A stretch of 64,000 nt of DNA from Chamaea fasciata (Eukaryota; Chordata; Aves; Passeriformes; Sylviidae): assembly GCA_029207755.1 (NCBI GenBank), contig JARCOQ010000002.1, positions 81,904,317 through 81,968,316 on the forward strand, read 5' to 3'. The stretch's first letter is position 1, and each line of letters opens with the position of its first letter. The notes beneath the pieces were generated by a model that was not told the origin of the DNA, ran no database searches, and saw nothing but the letters and a program-made list of their open reading frames with translations. The position numbers and the translations under genes are program-made. Shown one piece after another: positions 26,986 to 39,900 of the stretch.

Positions 26986-27051
26986 AGTGATAGCACATCT
27001 TTTCGAAATACTTCATGCCGACATTAGTGGAGGAGAAGGGATGGGATGTTA

Positions 27052-27590
27052 AACATGATGTGTGTCTTGTACTCGGCACTAGTGAGGCCTTGTCTTGAGT
27101 ACTGTGTCCAGTCCTGTGCCCCTCCATTCAGGAAGGACATTGAGGTGTTGGAGTGGATCCAGAGAAGGGCAGTGGAGCTGGTGAAGGATCTGGAGCACAA
27201 ATCCTAAGAGGAGCAGCTGAGGGAGCTTGTTAAGCCTGGAAAAAAGGAGGCTCAGGAGTGAGCTTATCACTCTCTAGAGCCACCTGAAAGGAGGTTGTAG
27301 CCAGGTGGGGGTCAGCCTCTTCTCCCAGGCAACCAGAGACAGAACAAGAGGAAACAGCCTCAAGCTGTGCCAGAGAAGGTTTAGATTGGACGTGGAGAAG
27401 AATTTTTTCACAGACGGGGTGATTGGATATTGGAACGGAATGCCCAGGGAGGCGGTGCAGTCACCATCCCTTAAGGTGTTTAAGGAAAGGCTGGACGCGG
27501 CACTCAGTGCCACGGTCTATTCACATGGTGCCGTTCGGTCATGAGCTGGACTCGATCTCAGAGGTCTTTTCCAATCTGACTGATTCTGTG
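27052..27590 (+). mobile_element. CR1 LINE 3' fragment adjoining the ASMTL CpG island
   Basis: Plus-orientation CR1 with well-preserved blocks: ctccattcaggaaggacatt, gagcagctgagggagct, atgcccagggaggcggtgca and the terminal gaggtcttttccaatctgac followed by tgattctgtg. It retains CpGs and long open segments, so it looks younger than its neighbours. Its 3' end lies about 285 bp upstream of the ASMTL ATG, immediately before the CpG-rich promoter. Confidence 0.93.
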
Positions 27591-27690
27591 CTTGAAGCCT
27601 GCCGTCAGCTGATGCGCAGGCGATGACGAGGACAGCTGAAGCCCTTCCCCTCACGGCGGGGCGGCCGCCGAACCACTGTCCCCACACGCG

Positions 27691-27739
27691 GCCGTGCCGT
27701 GCCGTGCCGTGCCGTGCCGTGCCGTGCCGTACCGTGCCG
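27691..27739. repeat. (GCCGT)n pentanucleotide array in ASMTL promoter
   Basis: Eight perfect GCCGT units (27691-27730) followed by a variant ACCGT and a partial unit. It lies about 140-185 bp upstream of the ASMTL start codon. Confidence 0.95.
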
Positions 27740-27875
27740 CCGGGGCTCTGCCCGCGAGGTGCTCCGCTCCCGGCCCGGCTCCGCCCCGCCGCCCCGCCGC
27801 CACTTAAGGCCGCCGCCGCTGGTTCCCCGCCCCCGACCAGCGCGGAGCAGAGGTCGAGCGCCGGTGGCTGCCGCC

Positions 27876-27968
27876 ATGGCGTTGCACCCGGTGCTGGGGA
27901 AGCTGGTCAGGAAGCGGGTGGTGCTGGCCAGCGCCTCGCCGCGCCGGCAGGAGATCCTCACCAACGTG
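27876..27968 (+). CDS. ASMTL: ASMTL exon 1 (coding part)
   Basis: Residues 1-31, ending T-N-V before GTGAGT. It carries the Maf signature [11 protein letters not shown], the phosphate-binding loop of the pyrophosphatase. Confidence 0.95.
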
Positions 27969-30900
27969 GTGAGTGCGGCCGGCGGCCGCTCGCCTTGCAC
28001 GGGCCGGGGGCTGCGGGCAGCGGCGGCCGCAAGCGCCGGCCGGGGGCCTGCGGGGCCCGACGCTTCCCGGCCCGCCCGCTCCATGACACCCGTGGGAGGG
28101 GAGCGGGGGAATAACGTGTCTCCTTTCGGAAATGCGCTAGTGCAGAGCAAAGGAGGCCGTAACCTGCCATTCAGACCGTTCAGCCCCTGTGGAGAAACGC
28201 GTCGGCCTCGCTGGGCGGGCTGCGGGAGGCTTTTGAATAGCACTTGGATATTATCTATCCAATTTAGGTTGCTTAGTATTGCCATTCTTAATAATTCAAC
28301 CGATGGATTGAACTTAAGTGGAAGAAATAACTTCAAAATACGCATGTGTGGAGAAGCACCTCGGCGAGGTTCGGTCATGTACTAAGTTATTAGAAACATA
28401 CCATGCCTGCTGGGTGTAGTAAATATACACTGTAGTAAATATACGCTGTACAAGTGTAACCTAGAGGCAGAAGGTTGGAAGAATAGTTGGGCATTGTTTG
28501 ATGAAACCAATCAGAAACTGCCTGGTTTTGTTTTCCGTTTATCATGTGTATAGGGACACAAAACGTGCAGTAAAGCTCCTGTAAGAATGTGCACTGCTGT
28601 TGCATGATTAAAGTGCTATGGATGGGTTCAATTAAAAAATATCCAGTAATATAATCCTCTGTTTATGAAGTGTGTAAGCTTACACTGTTAGTTTTTATAC
28701 GAAAAGAATAATGAAATTACTAATGTGATGAGGTTCTAATAAATAAGGGTAAAATAAAATATACACACCAGTTTCAAAGTTCTGATTGTTTTCTTTTAGA
28801 TTGCTTGCAAAGGATATGTATGCACTTAACACTGATAGAAGCACTGGGGTTTTTTTCCGTATGCTGTGGAGGAGGTGTGTTAAAGTGTAAGAAAGCATGT
28901 GTCAAAATTGCTACTTGTTTAATCTGCCTTGGGAGCAATGTTTAATAACGAGGTCAGATTGACTGTGTCACTTTCCTGTGTTACAGGGCCTGCGGTTTGA
29001 GGTGGTTCCATCCTGGTTTAAGGAGACGCTAGAAAAGTCATCTTTTGCAGCCCCTTATGAGTATGCTGTGGAAACAGCAAAACAGAAAGCTCTTGAAGTA
29101 GCAAACAGAATGCATGTAGTAAGTTACTAACTATTACAGCAATAAGGTTTTTGTCTTTAGGTGGTGCATGTTACTGTGACTTAATTTGCTTGCACTGCTT
29201 AAGTGATCCCTGAGTTCTTTTTCTCCGCTGAAGGCTAATGGATGTTTTCCTGTCATTTGTGAAAGATGGTGTCTTGTAACTGCCTAATCAAAAGTCTCAT
29301 GCCTACAGTTCAGGCTTTCCACAAACTGAAGCAGCCTGCCTCTTTTTTCAGCATCATCTGTTCCGTGGTTTCTTTGAACAGTCAGGTGTATGGCTGACCT
29401 CATTCCATGTATTTGTTGATTGTGGAGACAGACTTCACAAAAAAACGCTGATGTGATTCCAGTGCTTTGCTGTAGCTTCCCCTGAAGGAGTGACAAGAAT
29501 AGCTCAGAAATTGTGAGCATAGAGGTACTGGAGGAAAGCAGAAAAAAAAAATTACTCTTTCTTTGTCTAGAATGTTTTAAAACAGAATTTGTCTATCTGA
29601 TTTTAAGAAGGGAGAAGTTGACATGATTTCAGGTTCTGTTAAACAAGGCATCCATTTTGTATCCTAAATTTTATCAAAGCCAGTGATGCAACTTACACTA
29701 TCAGTGATGTTTGACTTACGCTCTTGGCTGTGATCACTGTTTGAACACATAAGGCTCTTTGGTACCAGAACATACTTAAAAGTTGGGCTGATTAAATCTC
29801 ACAAAATGGACCATAATAATTTCTTAATAATTCAGCTCTGAAAGAGAGAGGGGTTTGTTGATCCTATTCTAGTGGCAGAAAAGGAATGTTGAATACTTTT
29901 AAATGAACAGTGTTGCCAGATGTGTCACCGTTCTTCAGTGCAAATATTGCATGATCTCCAATGTAAATCGTTACCCAGGATTCTGTCAGCTACTTTCCAG
30001 ACAATACTACAACATAGGAAAGTGGATTTTAAACCCAACCTCACTGTAAATGACTTACTTTGAGCTTTCATTGCAAAACACTGTGCTGGTGATGATGGTA
30101 GTTCAGTGGATTTCAAAATACTTCATGCAGGAATTAGTAGAACCAATTCTAGATTACATTAAACAATTTAGAGCGTATCAAGTCTTCATCTAGAATTGCC
30201 TCCCTATAAATGTTTTATTATAATGGTCACACTTACAGGCAGGTTTCATGTCATGTTGTGATAATTAACAGCGGTATACTTTATAATATGCAGATGAATT
30301 AAAACTTAGCTATAAGGACAGGTACAGTTTAAAGTCACGAAAGGCTTACAAGGAACTTTTATAGATCACTACCTCTCATATTTAGAAAAATAGACTGTGT
30401 TCCCTTTTGAGAGAAGAACATGAAATGTAGCTGAAAAAATGGGTTTTATTTTTTAATTAAACTTTGTTTGGAAAAATGATCCTAGAGGGCTGTATTCTTT
30501 GGCTTCCAAACACTAGGCACTTCCTTTAAAGGAATTGTTTGCCACCTTGATGACCAGATTGACTTCTGAGAATGCACTTTATTTCCTGGATGCATTTATT
30601 CATCAATAACATATTTCAGGAAATTTGTGGCTTGAGAATGGTGTGCTCAAGCCTCACTTTTATGGTGATATAAATGTATACTATTTTTTGAACAATGCAA
30701 AAGCAGAAACACTGGCTTGTTTTCAGGTCAGTGTAGAGCCCTGCTTCTAAACCAGTAAACTGCTGTTTTCTTACCCTGAGTCTTAAGAGATTGTGTTGTC
30801 TTTGCATCTTCTGACAAATATCTTCTTATGCTTTTGCAGAAGCATCTGAGAACACCTGATGTTGTCATAGGAGCAGATACTATTGTGGTAAGAAGTCTTT

Positions 30901-33900
30901 AGTGATTCAGCATTATTTCAATTTATGACAAGTGTAGAAAATACTTGTATCATTAGGTTTAAGTTTGAAAGCTACCTTCACTGTGAAGTTATATCTGCAT
31001 TATGATACGTGTTTTTGGGGTTTGTTGACGTGGCTTTTAGGTTTTTGCCCAACAAGGTAATTTTTGAAATCTTGAGAGTGAGAAGCCTTGCTACTGGTTT
31101 TGAAGATGTTAATACTGCCATAAATATTGCCTTGGATCCTCGAATATGTAATGGAAGTTATGTTCTCAGGTGACCTACCTGTCAAGAAGTCCAGCTCATG
31201 TGATCTATTCAGTATTGTGCCTTGTAGGAGGAGGTCACTTTACACCTGACATCTTCACAGAGACAGTGCACTGTTAAGGACAGAAAAAGTTGAATTATCC
31301 TTTTGTTTGAGAGGTGTAGCCATTGGAGGGTAGAGTGTGGCACTCACATGATTGACACTAAATTACCTGTTTTACCAAAATATCTGTGCTTCTTGTTCTA
31401 CTCAATAGACTCAGGTTGGAAGCCCTGTCTGAAATCGTGATTTTAAACATAATTTCTGACCTCAGTTTCTGAAATGTGAGAAAAAGCAGCGCACTCATTC
31501 TGCCTTTCTGTTTTAGTCTGTGGATGAGCAGATCCTGGAGAAACCAGTTGATAAGCAAGATGCCTACAGGATGCTGTCAAGGTCTGTAGTTTTAAGTAAG
31601 ATAGGAAATTTGAAGATGCAATTTCTCCATCACTTAGATTCTGAAAAGGGTTCCACGGAAGGGATACATGCAAGTTTTTGGGGGTTTTGTTTTGTCTGTT
31701 GTAAGTTTACTAGGTCAGTCTCTTAATTAGGGATATGAAATGCACTAAATATTTAGCTTTTTTAGAACTCCAGGAAAAAAGGCAGACAAGATGATGCATC
31801 TGCATATATCCAAGGTGTCATGAAAATTTTCACACACTTCCATCTTACAATTTGGTGTGAAATCTTGTGAGGGACAGAGCATGTGAGATGCTTCTGATCA
31901 CATCCAAAAATATCTTGGCTAATCTTTTTGAGACTATTCCTTAAATAGTCTCTTCAAAGATTCACAATCCCTTGCTATTGTACATCTATTGCTTACACAG
32001 CAGATAATAAAGTCCTCAGAACTAATTGGCCACAGTGTGGCACTCCGGAGCCACTACTAGAGAGAGCCGGGGTAAGGGAATCTGGGCTTTTCTCTGCACT
32101 CTGGCTTGCTGTGGGATCTCCGGGGGCCACTCTGGATGAAATGAGACCACATGCTCTAGTTCCCTATTACATGTTTAGTCTGAGTTGCATCACCTAGTTA
32201 TTTATTGCCAGCTTTCAGTGAAGATGGCCATAACAGTATTTATGCCAACTGGCCTTTTCTAATGCATTTGGAGTAGTCGCTTTGCTGATGTACAATGAAT
32301 GAGCTAATACCATGGACTACTCTTATACAAGTGGTATTTTGGAGACTTGAGATGACTGCAGCTTTTGATAGTGTTTTTTATGTGGTTATTTTTTTTTGTT
32401 TTTCCAGTGTCCTTTCACTGATACGGAAATAAAATTTACTTGTTTAGGATGCATGTCAGATCCATTGAGTGATATGTTAATACAATGGTCTACTTCTCAG
32501 GCTGTAGCAATATAATCATGGAGAGAATTTCATAAGACTGTTGCTTAATGGACATTTTTTCCCTGACAGGTTGAATGGGAAAGAGCACAGTGTTTTCACA
32601 GGGGTGGCTATTATACACTGCTGCAGTAAAGGTATGCGTCATTTTATTATGACTCAATATTTGTATTAAAAATTACTCTCATGGTAGCTTGTACATGTAA
32701 AGAAACAGGATGAAAATGTTTCATATACAGTCTGAATTGGTTTTCTACTCAAGAACTACTTTATCAAAATATAAAGCCTCCCCACAAAATCTAACCTTCT
32801 TCCTGTATTCAGTTTTCACACAGAAAGGAAAGTGACAAGACACAATGGAGTTTATAAATACTGTCTCTGAAAGCTGTAAGACTAATTGAAATGCCAGCGT
32901 AAGTTGTGGAATATTCTAAATTAAATTCAGTTCAGGTACTACAGACTGTCAGACTGAGGTGAATGTAATCCATATCAACTTCATTCTATGTTGTGCTTAT
33001 AACAGTTGAGGCTTAATGCCTCAGACTGTTAAGCTGTAGGGAGCAGTACACCAATGTTCTTTATCACATAATTTAGAGAAAGAGAGAGGTTTTTATGGAA
33101 ACTGTACCATTAATATAATTTGAGGGGTGCTTTAATTATCACTGGGTGCTTGAATTATCACTGTTTGATAATTGTGCCAACGGTATTTTAGTAGAGCTTT
33201 TGCAGACGTTTTGCTGGGCATAGTCTTTCTGTATACAAATGAACAGTTTTTAATGTTTTCTGGAATGGTTGCTCTTAACTCTTGTAAAATAGAATTAAAG
33301 TTAGTTGTGCAGTACTGCTGATATGCTAGTACAGTAGAGGGAGAGCTGCTGCAAAAGAAATAAAACATTGTTACCAAGGGGTTCTTGTGAGCAACATAAA
33401 TAATGCCTTTAACTGTTTACTCAAGGAAGAAAGTTTAAGTGCACTCAACTGTAGTAGTGATGCTATAACAGCACATCTCATTTGAAGTTTACAAATTTGA
33501 ACTGCATCACTGTCAGATGAGTAAAAATATACCGTTAGTCTGCAGATTCTCCAAGAGATGCAATTGATAGAACAGTTTTGTAGAATGCATTTTCATTTAT
33601 AGTTTAAAATTACAGTATGTTTTTTAACTTGTTAAAGATGAAATTTTTATTTCGAGCTGACTAGAGTTTTTTATCAATACTGAAAGACATGGTAATCTGT
33701 CTTCATATGCCCCAATTTTCTTATTTCATCTGGGTCATTAAATGTTTGGGTGTTTCGTTTTCACACTATCACCATTAGAAGTTGGCCAACATTCTTCCCT
33801 TGGTCTGTCTGTACTGTAGATATTTCTTACTCCTCCTCAAGCATTTCCACTGCTACCAAAACTGTGGTAACAGGGGATGCTGACCTTGATGTTTATATAG

Positions 33901-36900
33901 AGAAGAGTAGAGAAAGCTAATAATCTGTAATGTCTACACTCATTTGTGCAAGGCTGTTGCCTTTTGGAAAAGCCTGTGTCTGCAGTGACAGCAGGCTCAC
34001 AGTGTACCACATGCAGCAGGGTCCATACCCAGGTGCGCAGCACTCGTATTCCACCTTCCCTCAGCCACTTCCAGTTACAGATGTCAGAAGTAATCTTGTC
34101 ATCTCTTGAGAGGTGATAGAAAGATGACAGTGATGGTTCCAGATGGGGCTGCTGGATACCCAAGTCTGAAGTGCACTTGCAGCTGCACGTACCCACTTTT
34201 ATGACAGCAACCTGTTGAACTCTGGTTTGTTGTTAAGAGTTCTTTGACAACAGTCATAAAGCTGGAAAGGTCATTGTAGCCTTCTTTATACTCAGTGCTG
34301 GATGTGTGGGCCAGCATCCATAAATAGCTTTGTGTAAGCATTGTTAATTTAAGAAAATATTCCACACAGGAAGAGAAGTCTGTTAGCCCTGAGACAGGAC
34401 TGCAGAAGTTGAAAATGCAAATTCTTACTGTTTTGGGAAAGTTGAGTTCACTGTCCCTAAAAAGCATTATTAGTCATTTCGTACATCTATGCAATATATT
34501 TAATTTTTCTCAAGCAAAATTGCCAAATGATTATGAAATCAATCTAGTGTTATGATCTCTAAACTAAAATTCCTGTTTCTAATAAGGCCTTTTTCCTTCT
34601 GTAGACAATCAGCTAGAGATGGAAATCACTGATTTCTATGAAGAGACTAAAGTAAAATTTTCTGAGCTGTCTGAAGAACTCTTATGGGAGTACATTCACA
34701 GTGGGGAGCCAATGTAAGTAAGACCCTGATGCCACCACACAACTTGAGAACAGTCTTTAGGGTGCATTATTAAGCCAGTGTGAAACATTGTTCTGTGAAG
34801 TTTTGCTCTGTGTGTATGATAAATGATAGTATGGGTGATGCAAGGTCACTATTCTTTTGCTCTTGTGTAAAGCTGTCCTTTCTCTGGTGAAAGTGAGTTA
34901 CCTTTTTAGAACCCTAACGAATTTGAAAAGTGAAGATTTGAAATACTCTGGATTAGAGCAAGCACTTGTGCAATATACAATTATCTTTCTGTTAGCACAG
35001 GTGTTCAGGGTTCTTCTTTGCTCAAGACAATGCCTAGTTCATTACAAACAGGTGAAGAATTAGTGTTCAGGGCATCATGGTACTGTATTGGAAGAAAGCT
35101 AGAACTCAGTGTTATTCATTCATCAAAATCACTGCTCTGATGCAAGGAACACTAGCTCAGTTTTCACTTATCCTTGTGAAAAGTGAAAACACAGTTTGTG
35201 TGTGGTGCTGTGCCAAAACTGTCCTTCAGCTTATGCATTTCTGCTACACTGGAAACACAGTTACTGGCCTGTATAGGCAACATTTACAAAGACAGTAAAC
35301 CAGACAACAGCGATTCCATGGGAGAAATAGGATGAGAACAGAATGCCTAATTACTACTCCTTAGATGAAGTCCACTAGATTGCTTAAAAAAAAAAAAAAA
35401 AAAAAGTACTTATTTGGATAAAACAAGGGAAAGGAATTTTTGTTTCCTTTGTGTTAGCTGGAGCCACCTGAAGGCATAGTTAGCACTATGGACTGCATAT
35501 CAGGTGATCTGATGTGAACTTTTGTCCCTGTAGCTTCAATTCTGACCATGTAAGAATATAAATTGTGGTGGTTTTTAAACTAATTTGTGCTATAAAACAA
35601 TAAAGCTATGTCTTACTGGTGAAAGAGAAACACCAGTGTGGACTTGGGATACGCTTCAATGCTTATGTGTAAATTAGGCATATTTTGGGAACATATAAGG
35701 TTCACAGCTTATTGACTGGACTGATGTTAAATTGGATTATGTGGAGAGAATGTTTTGGGAAGACTAAAGCTTGTAATAAATTCCCACATAGGTTTCTGGA
35801 AGGTGATGTTTGCTATGCTAATTAGTATGATGTTTAGATTTAGTGGGCCATAAAGGTGCAGTTTGAAGGAAAAATGACCATGGATTTTTAGGAAGAATGT
35901 GAGGCTGAAAATTATTTTTGAATATTCTGAATATTTCTTCTGGAAGCAAATATGCTTTAGCAGTACTTTGCTGCAGCAAAATGGCTTGTGAGCAGTGCTG
36001 GGTTCTGTTCGTTCTGCTCAAAAGGGTGTGTGATGTCAAGGTTTCTCAGATACCAAAGGTTGAGAGAATGTATTTCATTACTCTCTGAAGCAGAAGCTGA
36101 TTGATCTTTGTTTATATAATCCCGAGGATAGGAAGCATTTGTTCTGACTTTGCAAAGGAACTACCAAATGCAGTGTCCTGTAAATTTTGCGAAACAGTAA
36201 GAAGTATCTCACAGCACTTATTTTTTTTTTTTTGTTCCCTCCTCCACATCCACTCATACAGGTTACACATTTCAATGCATATGGGTTTTTCTAAACACTT
36301 TTGCAGTCAAGTGACCGTTTCTTTTTTTTTTTTTAATTTTACATGCCAAAATAATTTTATGAAATAATACAAGACTTAACGATCACATGAAAAAATAAAA
36401 GAAAAATTACTAAGTGCGTTTTTCTTCAAGAAGAAAATTGGCAAATAGTATTTAGGTCAATCATTGGTGACAGAGACTAATACTAGAAATACACAGCTGA
36501 CCTAAAGTATGGGTACAGAAGGAGGGGAAATTGTTGTCTCAAGGTACCGCAGTAATCCTAACTTGTATAATTGAGTAGACTTAGTTTCCTTCAGCCTCTT
36601 TGACCCAACTTTTTATTTTGTAATCTTTCCCTTATGAACAGCTTTCTCTGTCCCTGCTTACAACTTCTAGCTTGAAAATCCTGTGTGGTTTAAGTAGCTC
36701 TCCTCTGATGGCAGTGAAACCAAAGGACTCTACTGCAGTCTGGGAAGGAGGTGATGGCCTACAGCTCCACAGTTTCAGACTTTCTTGTGAAGTAATAAAA
36801 TGTGGAATGTAAATGTTCTTTTCAGTATCCAATCCCAGAACAAAGTGTTGTAGAAAAATAAATGTGTGGCCAGTTCTGTGAACGTTCTTGCTAGGAGTAT

Positions 36901-39900
36901 GATACTGCTGCTTTTGATGGTCATAATTTTTTTTTTGCTTCCCTGTAAGCATTCATCAAAATGACTGCAACTTCATTTAAAAATGAGAAGACATTTTAGT
37001 CAGTATAATATTCCTAATTTAGTTGATGTAAGTTATAAAAGAGAAATAATTTAACCAATGACAAAGGTACAAGGTAGTGATTACAATGCAAGATTAAAGG
37101 AAAACTCCTATTCCACAATTTATAGCAATTCAGAAAATCCTACTTGCTGGTATACTGATTCCTCTGTTTTAGAAGTGCTATTAGAAAGGGAATCCAGAGG
37201 TAAGTACTAAAAATGACAAGCTGTTTCTGATCAAATCTAAGGTTAAAAAATTATTGCTAATTTTTGTATAGTAATCTTCTTTCTCAAGCAGTTTGCATAA
37301 TTCCATGCTACCTTCAGTTAATAGATCTGAGACTGACTGACCTTTGGTTTCTAAGCTTGCTGACTTAGGTTTTCAGATTCTGCTGTTATTTAGGAAACAT
37401 ACTTTTAACTGCCTTGTTCCTTGTATGAAAACAGTAAAATTGTTGGATCTGCTGCAGCTTATCTGACTTGTGTATGTTTCCATTTCACTCTGTGGAATTT
37501 GCATAATTATGCCTAAAGGTAAATCAGATTTCCATGGTTAGTTTCTGTGCAGGTACATTCCTGTACCAAATTACCAGTATTACCATGACACCTAAGAGCA
37601 CAGTGTTGTGAACCATGACTCTATTCTATCTCAGATGGTAGCACAAGACATGGATGGATAGGGCTAAATAGAGTAGTGTTTGAATAGGTTGTTCTTTCCC
37701 AAGAAAGTCCTGTCTTCCCAATCCTCATTTTAGGTATTCCTATGACTGAAATCTGCAATATGCATTCTGTAATCAGTTTGAGTTCTAAAAGGTCATCTTT
37801 GTTGAGCTCCTTTGAGACCTAACATTCCTAAAGGCTTTTAAGCCTCTTACGGAATTGGGTGAGGATCAGTGTGCATCTGGTGACCCAGTGGCAGTGTTGG
37901 TCTTGGTGACACTTTTTGATAGCCACAACTTGGTAACCTGTGACAACACACTTCGACTGCAGTCACCTGCTGCCGAGGTGATTGTTGCACTTGCACTGTC
38001 TGAAGCATCAAGGCTATGCACCCTTACTAGAAATACTGATCCTTTTATTATCTTGTGATCTACAAATTGAAGTTTTGAGCCTACCTAGTAGATTTAATCT
38101 GCCTCTAACTTAAGTACATTACTCTGTATTCCAGCCTCTGCAGTACTGGTGGATTATTAGTGTTCTATGATACCTCTACTCTTAACCTTAATTAGATCTA
38201 TGTTGGTTTTGCTTTCTCTTCCTTAGGGACAAGGCTGGTGGATATGGTATCCAAGCCCTTGGTGGAATGTTAGTTGAGTATGTCCATGGAGACTTCTTGA
38301 ACGTGGTGGGATTTCCTCTGAATCACTTCTGCAAAAAGCTAGCAGAATTGTACTATCCGCCTTCTAAACATAATGTACAACATAAAAAGTATGACTCTAT
38401 CCCTTCTGTGGACACTTTTGAGAACTTAAGTGATGGAGAAAGTGAATCTTCAAATTTCACAGAGCACAAAGTTGCTAGAAAGTTGGACAGCAGTGGGATG
38501 GATTCCTCGGGAGCAGTTTACACTTCTGGAAAGAGTTCTGCTGTCAGAACAGGTTTTACAGTACCTTTGGAAGATCAGAATGGAGTGTCACAGAGTGCAT
38601 CAAAACTTCCATCCAAAATTCTAGAGCTGATGGATGGTTTTAGAGCTTCAAAGGTAAGGGAAAAAATAAAACTGTTAATTACATTGTTGTCTGATACATT
38701 TGTTTCACTGGACTCCAGTATGTACCAGGTATTGTGAAATACTTCAGCTGGGGAAGGAATGTATTAATAATTAGTAAAAAAGGACTACTGACGTTTTGGA
38801 GAATCTTAAGATAGCCAAAACTTCTGGTGCAGTGCAAACATTGCTGGGTTTGTCTTTTTGTATTTGTTTTTATATGTTCTATGAAATTTCAGTTACCTAT
38901 TGGATAATTTTATCTCTTTAGTTTAGAGGGAAAAGAAGTTGCAGATTTTTTTACTGATCAGAAGAGTACAACCAAGCTGGAATCATATAATCTTCAAAGA
39001 AAGCATTTAATGTGGTTAACTCAGCTGACTTAAAACTGTGACAAGAATTGTATGTACTATATTTCCTTAGTAACTTTTGATGCTTTGCATTAGAATTCTG
39101 TGGAAGATCTTAATTTTTATTGCCTCTTCTGAATATTATTTTTGTATAACCTGCTTCATTTTCTGAATGTATTTAACTGATAGCATCCATGCTGTATCTG
39201 ATGGAGGCATACTCATAACAGCTCACAAACAAGGTCACATGCTCTGTGTATCAGCCAGGTGTGATGAGAAATGCATAGCTGGATATTTTAAATACTCCAA
39301 GATTTTCTATATAGTTCCAGTGTAGCAAAGACAATACTGAAGAAGGGGAAGAAGAAATGAACATTGATCATTCCAATAGATCACTGGTCTCCAAGTTACT
39401 TGTGTTTTAGACAGAGGTGGGAAAGAAGTGCTAAAGTGGCAGTGAAGTGCAAACTTGGAAGTAAAGATCCAGCAACTTAGAGGTGAATGGAGGGAGGCAC
39501 ACCAGACAGTGAACAATAGTTCTGCTGAAACAGTGGAGAGTTGTGCTCAGCTCAGAAGGAAGATTGTAGCGTGATCACGGGATGTGGTTCTGTGGGCGTG
39601 CTGCTTGGAGGCATGCAAAGCTGTCCTGAGAGGTTTGGAATAAAGTGGCTTTGAGGCTGCTGCATTTGTGAACTTCTTGTCTATCCATAGGCAGTGAGGC
39701 ATTTGAATGGGTAAGATGATGCTTAGCATTTCTTCAATTTAAGTAAAAATAAATATGGAGAATCATCAGCATGTGGTTGTACATTACTTATTCTGTTCAC
39801 AGGGATGTGATGTTGAATAGTTTTGTGCAGTGAAAGACAGTGGAGGCTGGAAATAAAAGAGCTTTACTTTCCCACTACTCCAGTGTAAAGTCATAGTATG

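Larger units (their letters stand above)
27600..28110 (+). promoter_or_regulatory. ASMTL: CpG-island promoter of ASMTL
   Basis: A sharp rise in GC and CpG density surrounds the first coding exon. It contains a GCCGT pentamer array (27691-27730), GC-box sequence (ccccgccccc near 27825) and no good TATA box. The region continues into the start of intron 1. The transcription start is not determinable, but it should lie shortly upstream of 27876. Confidence 0.8.
28111..38226. other. ASMTL: ASMTL introns 1-6
   Basis: Intronic sequence between exons 1 and 7 (exons 2-6 excepted) shows no recognisable CR1 or other named repeat. It has two T/A homopolymer runs (20 A at about 35387, T and A runs near 36220-36335) and open minus-strand frames at 33837-34467 without known domains. 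Confidence 0.5.

Noticed and set aside
27605..28378. 257-codon minus-strand ORF and 228-codon plus-strand ORF across the ASMTL promoter
   Set aside because: CpG-island sequence has few stop codons; the frames read through the GCCGT array, exon 1 and intron 1, and show no domain.
37855..38058. 67-codon ORF just upstream of ASMTL exon 7
   Set aside because: Not in a splice phase needed by the gene, and exon 6 joins exon 7 perfectly without it.
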